Source: Dietzia sp. NCCP-2495 (GTDB lineage: Bacteria > Actinomycetota > Actinomycetes > Mycobacteriales > Mycobacteriaceae). Taken from it: 64,000 nucleotides of DNA. Position 1 is the stretch's first letter; every line of letters begins with the position of its first letter. The notes beneath the pieces were generated by a model. It ran no database searches. It saw only the letters and a program-made list of their open reading frames with translations, and had not been told where the DNA came from. The stretch is taken from assembly GCF_026011735.1 (NCBI RefSeq), contig NZ_BRVN01000002.1, forward strand, positions 1 to 64,000. Direction: 5' to 3'. This document shows positions 37,632 through 45,765 of this stretch, in pieces. Both the position numbers and the translations under genes were made by a program.

Positions 37632-38558
37632 ATGCCGCTCGACTTCACGCTGGACTCCATTCCCGTCCTCTCCGTGGCCGCACCGGACCGCGCCGCGACG
37701 CTACGGAACGACAGTGACGCGCTGGCCCACGGCTGGCCCGAAGCACTGATCATGCGCGTGGACCGGCGCAACAAGTTCGCGATCGAACCCGCCGACGGGG
37801 GTCGGATGCGCATCCTCCTCGAACCGGCCGCTCAGTACTGCGACGCCCTCCCGGAGGACGCGGTGTTCCTCGGACGGACGGAGGAGGAGCGACACATCTG
37901 GGCCGTGACCGTCGACGAGCTTCCCGACGGTCCGTCGGTGTCTGACCTGCGCCGGTGCGGAGCAGACCTCATCGAGGGCGATGGATCCCTGGCCTCCCAG
38001 GCCGTCGCGCTCCTCGGGTGGCACCGCGACAACGTCCTCGGCCGACAGTCGGAGCACCACCCACGGCGGACGGACGCCGGGTGGGCGATCGTGGATCCCT
38101 TCCACGGCCGGCCCGAGTACCCGCGAACCGACCCGGCCGTGATCTGCCTCGTGCACGACGGCGGACGGCAGGTGCTCCTCGGGCGGCAGCCGGTGTGGCC
38201 CGAAGGCATGTTCTCGCACGTGGCCGGATTCGTCGAGGCCGGCGAATCCCTGGAGAACTGCGTCCGGCGGGAAGTGCAGGAAGAGGTCGGCGTGACCGTG
38301 GACCGCGTCCGCTACCTCGGCAGCCAGCCCTGGCCCTTCCCACGGTCACTCATGGTGGGATTCCACGCCGTCGCCGACCCCGCCGCGCCGATCGTCCTCG
38401 AGGACGAGGAGATCGTCGAGGCGAGGTGGTTCGACGTGGACCAGGTGCGGGACGCGCTCGCACGGCGGGGCGAGCTGACGGTGGCACCGCCGGTCTCCAT
38501 CGCCCACGTCATGCTGAGCTCCTGGGTCGCGGCGGTCGATCGCGACGGCGGTGCCTGA
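37632..38558 (+). CDS. nudC: NAD(H) pyrophosphatase / NAD-decapping enzyme NudC
   Basis: 308 aa. Nudix box GFVEAGESLENCVRREVQEE (starting at G199) and the NudC signature SQPWPFP (231-237). Hydrolyses NADH and, in relatives, removes NAD caps from RNA. The segment where NudC proteins usually carry a four-Cys zinc ribbon (about residues 140-175, just before RTDPAVI) has no Cys pairs here. ATG 37632 chosen; the frame is open upstream to 37563. The gene ends 16 nt from convergent mycoredoxin. Rv3199c homologue by position. Confidence 0.9.
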   Translation: MPLDFTLDSIPVLSVAAPDRAATLRNDSDALAHGWPEALIMRVDRRNKFAIEPADGGRMRILLEPAAQYCDALPEDAVFLGRTEEERHIWAVTVDELPDGPSVSDLRRCGADLIEGDGSLASQAVALLGWHRDNVLGRQSEHHPRRTDAGWAIVDPFHGRPEYPRTDPAVICLVHDGGRQVLLGRQPVWPEGMFSHVAGFVEAGESLENCVRREVQEEVGVTVDRVRYLGSQPWPFPRSLMVGFHAVADPAAPIVLEDEEIVEARWFDVDQVRDALARRGELTVAPPVSIAHVMLSSWVAAVDRDGGA

Positions 38559-38574
38559 CGAGACGCTCCGGCGA

Positions 38575-38853
38575 TCAGGCCCCGGCGAGCTCCTCGAGCT
38601 TTTTACGCACCTGCGAGGCCGGCGGATTAGTGGCGGTGGTGCCGTCCGAGAACAGCGCGGTCGGAACGACCCGGTTTCCGTCATTGACGCTCTCGACGAA
38701 GGCGGCTGCCTCGGCGTCGGCCTCCACGTCGATCTCGACGTAGCCGATCTCCTTCTCGTCGAGGAGCTTCTTCAGTCGGTTGCAGAACGGGCACCACGTG
38801 GTGGTGTACAGGGTCAACGGATCCGTGGTCTCGGGAACAGTCACATCGCTCAT
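38575..38853 (-). CDS. mrx1: Mycoredoxin-1 (glutaredoxin-fold, mycothiol-dependent)
   Basis: 92 aa glutaredoxin-like protein with active site WCPFC (C21, C24), the cis-Pro region NRVVPTALF and a C-terminal helix. Mycoredoxins reduce mycothiol mixed disulfides in actinobacteria. ATG 38853 is preferred over an upstream TTG at 38865. A SigH-type promoter lies immediately upstream (38864-38889), which fits the known SigH control of mycoredoxin in corynebacteria. Divergent from uvrD2, convergent with nudC; same arrangement as Rv3198A in M. tuberculosis. Confidence 0.92.
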   Translation of the reverse strand: MSDVTVPETTDPLTLYTTTWCPFCNRLKKLLDEKEIGYVEIDVEADAEAAAFVESVNDGNRVVPTALFSDGTTATNPPASQVRKKLEELAGA

Positions 38854-38863
38854 GACCCGGTCC

Positions 38864-38889
38864 AACGCCCGGGGCGGGAAGAATCTTCC
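38864..38889 (-). promoter_or_regulatory. SigH-type promoter of mycoredoxin
   Basis: On the minus strand GGAAGA (38884-38889), 16 nt, CGTT (38864-38867), one mismatch from GGAAYA-N16-CGTT and the same spacing as the sigH promoter in this window. Its -35 half lies in the palindrome gggaagaatcttccc (38876-38890). Confidence 0.72.
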
Positions 38890-38941
38890 CCGGGGTGGGT
38901 GCAGGGGGCGGCATGTCGGACGGTGATGCCACGATGGGTGC

Positions 38942-41086
38942 GTGAGTGACTTGCAGAGACACGGGTTGAACGGCGGGCGTGGTGGAGCGGGGTCACCCCT
39001 CGACGGTCTCGACGCGCAGCAGCGTCAGGCGGTACTCGCGCCCCGCGGGCCGGTCTGCATCCTCGCCGGTGCCGGTACGGGGAAGACCCGGACCATCACC
39101 AGACGGATCGCGCACCTGGTGAACACCGGTCACGTGCGGGGTGACCAGGTACTGGCCGTGACGTTCACCGCCCGGGCGGCCGGGGAACTCCGCATGCGTC
39201 TGGCCTCGCTGGGCGTCGCGGACGCCGGAACCGGCCCGGTCCAGGCCCGGACCTTCCACTCCGCCGCACTGAGGAATCTCGCGTACTTCTGGCCGCGGGT
39301 CTACGGCGAGGAGCCGTGGCAGTTGCTCGACGGGCAGTTCCGGGCCGTGGCCCAGGCCGTCCGACGCGCGGGGCTGGACCCCAGCACCGAGGTCATCCGC
39401 GATGTCCTCACCGAGATCGGCTGGGCCAAGTCCAGTCTCCTCACGCCGGACACCTACGCCGAGCAGGCGATCACCCTGGCACGCGACCTCCCGGCACCCG
39501 CACCCGAGGTGGCCCGCGCGTTCCGGGCGTATGAGGACCTCAAGGTCTCCAGCCCGGTCCGACTCCTGGATTTCGACGACCTGCTCGGGCACATGGCGGA
39601 CCTGCTCGAGGACGTTCCCGCGATCGCGGAGGAGTTCCGCGACCGGTACCGCTGCTTCGTGGTGGACGAGTTCCAGGACGTCACGCCCGCCCAGCAGCGA
39701 CTGCTCAGCGCCTGGCTCGGCCGACGGGACGATCTCACGGTGGTGGGGGACGTCAACCAGACCATCTACTCGTTCGCCGGTGCCGAGCCGGACTTCCTCC
39801 TGGGATTCGCCGACAGGTACCCGGGTGCCACCGTGGTGAGGCTGGAGTCCGACTACCGGTCGACGCCGCAGGTGGTCGAGATGGCCAACGCCGTGATCGG
39901 CGCCGGGGCCGGCCGCTTCCGCAGCGCCGGACTCACCCTCACGGGCATGCGCAGCCCGGGTCCGGAACCCCGTCTCGACGAGTACCCGGACGAGGACACC
40001 GAGGCAGAGGCCGTCGCTGCCGCGGTCGCCGACCTCGTGCACGGTGGACTGGACCCGTCCGAGGTCGCCGTCCTGTACCGCGTCAACGCGCAGTCCGAAC
40101 GTATCGAGGCCGCCCTCGAACAGGCCGGCATCGGTTACCGGCTCCGTGGCGGAGAGGGATTCTTCGAACGCCCGGTGATCCGTCGGGCGATGTCGGCGAT
40201 CGATCGACTGGTCGACGGTTCCGACGAGGCCGCGGCACAGGCCGCCGCGCAGATCACCGACGCGACCGAGGCCGTGGCGGTCATCCGCCGGGCACTCGAA
40301 CCCCTGGGGCTCACCGCGGCAGAGCCGTCCGGCACCCAGGCGCGCGAGACGTGGAACTCACTGTCCGCGCTGGTCGGACTGGCAGAGGAACTCGCCGTCA
40401 ACGCGACCAGCCCCGGTCTGTTGCCGGTGGTGACCGGCCTCCGGGAGCGTGCCGCCGCCAGGCACGCCCCGGACGAGCGCGGCGTCACCCTGGCCTCGAT
40501 CCACGCGGCCAAGGGTCTGGAGTGGGATGCGGTGTTCCTCATCGGCGTCCACGAGGGCAGCCTGCCCATCAGCCACGCGATCAACGCCGGTCCCGACGCG
40601 ATCGAGGAGGAGCGTCGACTGCTGTACGTCGGCATCACCCGAGCTCGCGAACACCTCGCGCTCTCCTGGAGCCTGAGCCGGCGGGCAGGCGGTCGGGCGT
40701 CCCGCCGACCGAGCCGGTTCCTCGACCCGGTGCGTCCGGCAGGCCTGCCGATGGAGCCGCGTCGGAGCGCCGGCACGTCGGAGAAGGGACGGTGTCGTGG
40801 CTGCGGCGAGAAGCTGACCGGGCCCATGCACCGTGCACTCGGCCTGTGCCCGGCATGCTCGACCGAGGTGGACACAGAGCTGTTCGAGCGGTTGCGCGAG
40901 TGGCGCAAGGAGACCTCGGAGGCTATCGGCAAACCCGCGTACACCGTGTTCACCAACGACACGTTGGCGCAGATCGCCCGCGAACGGCCGAGCGACTCAG
41001 GTGCTCTCGGCCGCATCGGGGGGATCGGCGCCCACAAACTGGGAGAGTACGGTGACGACGTCTTGCGGTTGATCCGCGAGGGCTGA
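38942..41086 (+). CDS. uvrD2: ATP-dependent DNA helicase UvrD2
   Basis: 714 aa SF1A helicase. Walker A LAGAGTGKTRTI, DEFQDVTPAQQ, GDVNQTIYSFAGA, SIHAAKGLEWDAVF, YVGITRAREHL. After the core comes a tetracysteine zinc motif (CRGCGEKL ... LCPAC) and a C-terminal HRDC domain (LREWRKETSEAIGKPAYTVF), the arrangement that defines actinobacterial UvrD2. GTG 38942 is the accepted-style start; no strong Shine-Dalgarno. In M. tuberculosis whiB7 follows it, but here only 15 nt separate it from the convergent ABC1 kinase gene. Confidence 0.94.
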   Translation: MSDLQRHGLNGGRGGAGSPLDGLDAQQRQAVLAPRGPVCILAGAGTGKTRTITRRIAHLVNTGHVRGDQVLAVTFTARAAGELRMRLASLGVADAGTGPVQARTFHSAALRNLAYFWPRVYGEEPWQLLDGQFRAVAQAVRRAGLDPSTEVIRDVLTEIGWAKSSLLTPDTYAEQAITLARDLPAPAPEVARAFRAYEDLKVSSPVRLLDFDDLLGHMADLLEDVPAIAEEFRDRYRCFVVDEFQDVTPAQQRLLSAWLGRRDDLTVVGDVNQTIYSFAGAEPDFLLGFADRYPGATVVRLESDYRSTPQVVEMANAVIGAGAGRFRSAGLTLTGMRSPGPEPRLDEYPDEDTEAEAVAAAVADLVHGGLDPSEVAVLYRVNAQSERIEAALEQAGIGYRLRGGEGFFERPVIRRAMSAIDRLVDGSDEAAAQAAAQITDATEAVAVIRRALEPLGLTAAEPSGTQARETWNSLSALVGLAEELAVNATSPGLLPVVTGLRERAAARHAPDERGVTLASIHAAKGLEWDAVFLIGVHEGSLPISHAINAGPDAIEEERRLLYVGITRAREHLALSWSLSRRAGGRASRRPSRFLDPVRPAGLPMEPRRSAGTSEKGRCRGCGEKLTGPMHRALGLCPACSTEVDTELFERLREWRKETSEAIGKPAYTVFTNDTLAQIARERPSDSGALGRIGGIGAHKLGEYGDDVLRLIREG

Positions 41087-41101
41087 CGCGCGGGGCCGGG
41101 C

Positions 41102-42418
41102 TCAGGACTCGTCGGCGAAGATCTCCGGCATCCACCGCTCCACGATGGCCCGGTAGGGCGCTGTGGCCTGGAGTTGGCACAGCATGCCGACAGACGCCGA
41201 CAGGACCCTATGGATCAGTACGTACTCGCGCGGTAGGGTGAATGAGCGCGCGGTGCGGAACTCCTTGCCCGAGAAGTCGCCGTAGACGTTGAGGATGCCC
41301 TGCATCCAGGCGCGGTCGAAATGGAACTCGGACACACGCATCGGCTCGATGAACGGTCCGAGGAACGACATCGCGTCGGCAGCGTCCATTCCGCCCCGGT
41401 TCACGTATCCGGCTCTGGTCATGAGCGTGACCAACTCGTCACCCTTGTCCTCCAGCGCCAGCCTCATCATGGAGGTCAGCACGTCGGGGAACCCGTCGGG
41501 CAGCGGGATCGCGGCACCGAAGTCGAGCACCACCATCCGGCCGTCATCGTTCAGGAGGAAGTTCCCCGGATGCGGGTCGCCGTGCATCATCCTGACACGT
41601 GTCGGGGAACTGAACTGGAACTCCGAGAGGAGCTCGGCGGCCCGGTTGCGCTCCTCCTGCGAACCGTCGGCCGCGACCTTGCTCAGGGCCCTCCCGTCGG
41701 CCCACTCGGTCACCAGGACCTTGGGTGAGGACGCGAGTACGGCCGGAACGCGGATCAGGGGATCATCGGCGTATGCCGCGGAGAAGGCGCGCTGGGTATC
41801 GGCCTCCAGGCGATAGTCGAGCTCGGACACCGCGCTGTCGTACAGTTCGTCAATGACGCCCTTGATGTCGGTGCCAGGGTTGAGTGGCCTCAGCATGGGG
41901 GCCAGGCGGCGGAGCTGGCGCAGGTCGGACCTGAGTGCTTCGTCGGCCCCCGGGTACTGCACCTTGACCGCCACCTCGCGACCGTCGGACCAGACGCCGC
42001 GGTGGACCTGTCCGATCGATGCGGCGGCCGCCGCCTGACCGTCGAACTCGGCGAACCGCTCGCGCCATCGCAGTCCCAACTGTGCGTCGAGAACCTTCTC
42101 GACCTCGGCCGCGGGCAGCGGTGGGGCCTCCGCCTGCAACTTGGTGAGTGCCTCGCGGAACGGCTCGGCGTACTTGTCCGGCATCCCGGCCTCGAACACG
42201 CTCAGCGCCTGGCCCACCTTCATGGCGCCGCCCTTGAGTTCGCCCAGAACAGCGAATACCTGCTCGGCGGCCTGGTCGGCGAGTTCCGCGGTCAGGTTGC
42301 CCTGGTTCTGACCGAACGCGCGCCTGCCCAGGGTCCCGGCGGCACGCCCGGCGATTCCCAGAGGGAGGCCCGCGAGACGGGCGGCACGACGGGACGAGGA
42401 ACGGGGGAGTTCTGACAC
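41102..42418 (-). CDS. ABC1/UbiB-family atypical kinase (Rv3197-like)
   Basis: 438 aa. Family motifs: KGGAMKVGQALSVF (KxGQ), AAAAASIGQVHRGVW (Ala-rich loop replacing the P-loop), VAVKVQYPGA (Lys), EWADGRAL, MMHGDPHPGNFLL (catalytic loop) and VVLDFGAAI (DFG). UbiB-type proteins assist quinone or lipid biosynthesis; the mycobacterial Rv3197 homologue has been linked to macrolide resistance. GTG 42418 (VSELPRSSSRR) chosen over an upstream 14-residue extension. It begins 7 nt after the Rv3196-like stop, an operon. Confidence 0.9.
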   Translation of the reverse strand: MSELPRSSSRRAARLAGLPLGIAGRAAGTLGRRAFGQNQGNLTAELADQAAEQVFAVLGELKGGAMKVGQALSVFEAGMPDKYAEPFREALTKLQAEAPPLPAAEVEKVLDAQLGLRWRERFAEFDGQAAAAASIGQVHRGVWSDGREVAVKVQYPGADEALRSDLRQLRRLAPMLRPLNPGTDIKGVIDELYDSAVSELDYRLEADTQRAFSAAYADDPLIRVPAVLASSPKVLVTEWADGRALSKVAADGSQEERNRAAELLSEFQFSSPTRVRMMHGDPHPGNFLLNDDGRMVVLDFGAAIPLPDGFPDVLTSMMRLALEDKGDELVTLMTRAGYVNRGGMDAADAMSFLGPFIEPMRVSEFHFDRAWMQGILNVYGDFSGKEFRTARSFTLPREYVLIHRVLSASVGMLCQLQATAPYRAIVERWMPEIFADES

Positions 42419-42425
42419 GGCACAA

Positions 42426-43418
42426 TCATGACAGAGTGTGACTGGTGGACGGTGCGCCACAGCCGCACGCTGGGTCGACGGGCCACTCCACCCGCTCCCA
42501 CAGCCCCTCCGCCGGGTTGATCTCGACCGTCGCGCCGATGGTCTGCAGCGCGGTGTCGGGCTGACGGGTAGCCGCGACCTCGGACAACACGAGCGCCGCA
42601 GCGGCGGTGAGGGCGGGTACTCCGACCTCCGAATAGTGCTCGACCAGTTGAGCGGCGACGAACGGCCACTGCGGGTCCCGGCTCGCCCGGTACAGGTCGG
42701 TGCACCGCAGGCAGGGGCTGGATCCGGGGACCACCGTGGGACCCACGATCACGCGGCCGTCTCGACCGTGGACGTGCAGGTGCGGCTGCCGGTTCCGGTT
42801 GAGCGTGGCGGCAACGACCGGGTCCACCGAGACCGAGTCGGTGAGGATCACCAGGTCGGGTCGCGCGCCCTTGCTCCGCCACGGCGGCTTCTCGGGATTG
42901 AACTCGAGGCCCGGGCTCGCGCTGACGCCGACGCGCGAGCCGTTGACCGCCAGCGGTCCGCGCAGGACCTCAGAGATCTGCCCGGACCCCACGATGTGCA
43001 CCCGCCGCACCGGTGACGGGCGTGTAACCGGATCGACCGGGTGCCCCCTCGTGATCCCGGCGCCGTCGAGCCCGACATGCCCCAGTTCGGCCAGTCGGAC
43101 GAGAATCCTGGCCACGGCGGGCAGGTCGTCGTCGTCGATTCCGGCGCGGGTCGCCGCGCGCTCGAGTTCGGCTCCGCCGGACAGGCCGTTGAGCAATGCC
43201 GCGAGTCCGCGTGGGCCGCACCCCGACGGCGCCCGCACAGCCGTCGTGCGGCCCGGTGCCAGCCCGACCTGGACCGACGTGGCGTCGCGGATCACCACCA
43301 CGGTTCCCGGGCGCAGCGTCGCGCGGACCCGGGTGGACCCCGGGGCCGCTGTACTGCGTGTCGGAGTCCGTGTCGACGTCTGGGTCGGTGTCTGCATCGG
43401 CGTCGGGGGAGCGGTCAT
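42426..43418 (-). CDS. ThiF/YcaO-partner-like protein (Rv3196 family)
   Basis: 330 aa. After a Thr/Pro-rich N-terminus (MTAPPTPMQTPTQ) come a winged-helix-like part (LAALLNGLSGGAELERAA) and a Rossmann-like part (VRRVHIVGSGQISEVL, DLVILTDS). Cys pairs PCLRC and CGCG could hold zinc. This is the architecture annotated in NCBI as TOMM precursor leader-peptide-binding/cyclodehydratase-like; no YcaO enzyme or precursor peptide is nearby, so a natural-product role is not supported. Its conserved neighbour is the ABC1 kinase. Function unknown. ATG 43418 chosen, with ATG 43427 an alternative. Confidence 0.75.
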   Translation of the reverse strand: MTAPPTPMQTPTQTSTRTPTRSTAAPGSTRVRATLRPGTVVVIRDATSVQVGLAPGRTTAVRAPSGCGPRGLAALLNGLSGGAELERAATRAGIDDDDLPAVARILVRLAELGHVGLDGAGITRGHPVDPVTRPSPVRRVHIVGSGQISEVLRGPLAVNGSRVGVSASPGLEFNPEKPPWRSKGARPDLVILTDSVSVDPVVAATLNRNRQPHLHVHGRDGRVIVGPTVVPGSSPCLRCTDLYRASRDPQWPFVAAQLVEHYSEVGVPALTAAAALVLSEVAATRQPDTALQTIGATVEINPAEGLWERVEWPVDPACGCGAPSTSHTLS

Positions 43419-43546
43419 GCAGCCCATCGTGGCACGCCCACGCGGCGCACTCGCCCGTGCGAGACGGGTTATCCACAGGCCTCGGGCGGCCCTTCGTGGC
43501 TGTGGAATACCGTCGCCGCGGCGACGTCGTCTCGCAGCCGGTGGTC

Positions 43547-43552
43547 TACCGT
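43547..43552 (+). promoter_or_regulatory. -10 box of likely leaderless mRNA (SprT/YgjP-like gene)
   Basis: TACCGT, 7 nt, GTG 43560; this spacing decides between GTG 43560 and GTG 43551. Confidence 0.5.
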
Positions 43553-43559
43553 GGTCGCC

Positions 43560-44234
43560 GTGCCGCCTGCGACCGACGCCCACGACGGGCTGCCCACGCG
43601 CCCCGACGATCCGCGGATCGAGGTGCGTCGATCCGCGCGGCGCAAGCGCACGGTCACGGCGCGTGTGGAGGGGGACAAGGTCGTGGTACTCATGCCGGCC
43701 GGCCTGCGGCGGGCGGAGGAGCGTCGCCTGGTCACCGACATGCTGGCCAAGCTGGCGAGGTCCGGGAAACGCCGGGGGAGCCGGTCCTCGGATGCCGAAC
43801 TCATGACCCGGTCACGAGAACTGTCGCGGCGGTGGCTGGACGGTAGCGCCGCGCCGACGTCGGTGCGATGGGTGCCGGCCATGACCACCCGCTGGGCATC
43901 GTGCTCGCCGGGCTCCGGGGAGATACGGATCAGCGAGACGCTGCGGGACGTGCCCGCGTACGTCCTGGACTATGTCGTGGTGCACGAACTGGCGCACCTG
44001 GTAGTCCCCGGCGGGCACCCGCCCGAGTTCTGGGAGCTGGTGCGGCGCTACCCACGGACCGAGCGCGCGATGGGGTACCTGGAGGCGTACTCGCGTGTGC
44101 TCCGCTCCGGGGCGGGTGCCACAGGCGGTGGCGGGCCCGACTCACCGGGCACGTCCGGCGCACTGGGCGGGCCCGACTCACCAGGCGGAGCCGACGGCGA
44201 GGGGATGGACGACCTCATCGAGTCGGGGGACTAG
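43560..44234 (+). CDS. YgjP/SprT-like zinc metallopeptidase (DUF45)
   Basis: 224 aa. Zinc site HELAH followed by a later His (VVHELAHLVVPGGHPPEFW) and the family block TTRWASCSPGSGEIRIS. The last 45 residues are Gly/Pro/Ser-rich with a repeated GGPDSPG. Family members are predicted cytoplasmic metalloproteases; substrates unknown. The N-terminal RRSARRKRTVTARVEGDKVVV is typical of actinobacterial members. Divergent from the Rv3196-like gene and convergent with the next zincin gene. Confidence 0.85.
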   Translation: MPPATDAHDGLPTRPDDPRIEVRRSARRKRTVTARVEGDKVVVLMPAGLRRAEERRLVTDMLAKLARSGKRRGSRSSDAELMTRSRELSRRWLDGSAAPTSVRWVPAMTTRWASCSPGSGEIRISETLRDVPAYVLDYVVVHELAHLVVPGGHPPEFWELVRRYPRTERAMGYLEAYSRVLRSGAGATGGGGPDSPGTSGALGGPDSPGGADGEGMDDLIESGD

Positions 44235-44252
44235 CGTCCGGGGTCGAACGCC

Positions 44253-45686
44253 CTAGGTCTCGTCCTTCGGTCCGTCGGAGGGGGCACCGCCCTGACCGGC
44301 CTCGCCACCCGCGTCGCGGAGGAACTTCTCGATCTCGTCCACCCCGCTGGAATCGCCGGTGGACTCGTCGAGCAGTCGGTCGATCACGGCGGCCGGGTTC
44401 TCGAGGTCCTCGCCCACGGGAAGGAGGTCGGGGTGGTGCCACAGGCCGTCGCGACGCTCGGTCCCCACGGCTTCGCCGACACGACGCCACAGTTCCGAGG
44501 CCTCGCGCGCCAGTCGCGGGCGGAGTTCGAGCCCGACGAGCGAGGAGAAGGCCTGCTCGGCGGCACCGCCGGTCGCGCGGCGGCGCAGCCAGGTCTCACG
44601 GAGCTTGTCCGCGCTGGGCAGGCGGTCGCCCACGGCGGCGGTCACCACGGCGTCGACCCAGCCCTCGACCAGCGCGAGCAGGGTCTCGAGGCGGCCTAGG
44701 GCGGCCTCATTGACGTTGGTCACCTTGGGGCCGATCGCACCGGCGCCGCCGGAGAGCATCTCCTGCAGCTTGGCCGGGTCCTGGAGGACCGAGGGGTCGA
44801 GTCCGGCCGCGAAGTCGTCGAGTCCCGAGGTGTCCACGCGGATGCCGCGGGCGTACTCGTCGACGGTGGCCAGGATCCGTGCACGCAGCCACGGGGCGCC
44901 GGCGAAGAGCCGCTGGTGCGCGGCCTCGCGGGCGGCGAGGAACACCACGACGTCCTGGCGGGGGAGTTCGAGTTCGTCGGCGAAGGCGTCGATCGCGGTG
45001 GGGGCCAGCGCGGCCACGCCGTCGTCACCGAACGGGATGCCGACCTCGGAGGAGAACAACACGGCTGGCGCGAGCTTGCCGAGGCCCTGTCCCAGTTGCA
45101 GGCCGAAGCCCATGCCGCCCATCTGGTCGAGCATGCCCAGCAGCGGGCCGGCGATCTGCTTGGCCTCCTCGGGCATGGCACCGCGGGTGGCGGAGTTCAT
45201 CTGCTCGGCGACGGGGGTGCACACCTTCTCCCAGGTGGGCAGGGACTGCTCGACCCACTGCTGGGGGGTCCACGCCTCGGTGCGGTGGATGCCGGTGGGG
45301 AAGACCGTCGTGTCGTCGAGCCAGAGTTCGGCCAGTCGCACGGAGTCCTCGGCGGCGGAGCGCTGGGCGTCGGTGATGACGGGGGTGCGTCCGAGTCCCT
45401 GCAGGGCGACGGTCCGGGCCAGCTGGTAGTTGACCGGGCCCCCGGTGCCGGGGCCGGACATTGCCGAGCCCATGGTGCCGAGCATCTGGCCGAACTGGGA
45501 GATCATCTTGCCGAGGTCGCCGAACTGGGAGGGGTCGAAACCGCCGGCGCCACCGAAGCCGAAGCCGCCCGGACCGCCCGAGCCTGGACCGCCCGCGCCC
45601 GGGCCACCGGAGCCACCCGGGCCGGAGTCCCGGTCGTCGTCCCGCCCGTCGTCGTCGGAAGCGGAGAAACCGAAGGGCTGATTCAT
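44253..45686 (-). CDS. Zincin_2/DUF2342-family putative metalloprotease (Rv3195-like)
   Basis: 477 aa. Low-complexity Gly/Pro N-terminus (MNQPFGFSASDDDGRDDDRD, then GGPG repeats), a helical domain, and the family motif AREAAHQRLF with later EGWVDAVV, which correspond to the zinc-site His and Glu in this actinobacterial family. The classical HExxH is not present, so catalysis is unproven. ATG 45686 lies 6 nt after TACCGT on the minus strand, a leaderless arrangement. Divergent from the PDZ-Lon gene, 79 bp away, as Rv3195 and Rv3194c. Confidence 0.85.
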   Translation of the reverse strand: MNQPFGFSASDDDGRDDDRDSGPGGSGGPGAGGPGSGGPGGFGFGGAGGFDPSQFGDLGKMISQFGQMLGTMGSAMSGPGTGGPVNYQLARTVALQGLGRTPVITDAQRSAAEDSVRLAELWLDDTTVFPTGIHRTEAWTPQQWVEQSLPTWEKVCTPVAEQMNSATRGAMPEEAKQIAGPLLGMLDQMGGMGFGLQLGQGLGKLAPAVLFSSEVGIPFGDDGVAALAPTAIDAFADELELPRQDVVVFLAAREAAHQRLFAGAPWLRARILATVDEYARGIRVDTSGLDDFAAGLDPSVLQDPAKLQEMLSGGAGAIGPKVTNVNEAALGRLETLLALVEGWVDAVVTAAVGDRLPSADKLRETWLRRRATGGAAEQAFSSLVGLELRPRLAREASELWRRVGEAVGTERRDGLWHHPDLLPVGEDLENPAAVIDRLLDESTGDSSGVDEIEKFLRDAGGEAGQGGAPSDGPKDET

Positions 45687-45692
45687 GCCACA

Positions 45693-45698
45693 ACGGTA
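45693..45698 (-). promoter_or_regulatory. -10 box of likely leaderless mRNA (DUF2342 gene)
   Basis: Minus-strand TACCGT, 6 nt, ATG 45686. Confidence 0.5.
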
Positions 45699-45752
45699 CC
45701 GTGTGCCGGGCTCGGGGGTCCGGCCGCGACGCAGGTCCGCGGGCGAGCGGAC

Positions 45753-45758
45753 TATCCT
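45753..45758 (+). promoter_or_regulatory. -10 box of likely leaderless mRNA (PDZ-Lon gene)
   Basis: TATCCT, 7 nt, GTG 45766, without Shine-Dalgarno; it selects GTG 45766 over the upstream in-frame ATG 45685. Confidence 0.55.
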
Positions 45759-45765
45759 GTCGTGC

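Noticed and set aside
42426-43418. TOMM (thiazole/oxazole peptide) biosynthetic cluster
   Set aside because: The Rv3196-family protein resembles leader-binding proteins, but no YcaO, dehydrogenase or precursor peptide is nearby, and the gene is a conserved core gene in Mycobacteriales.
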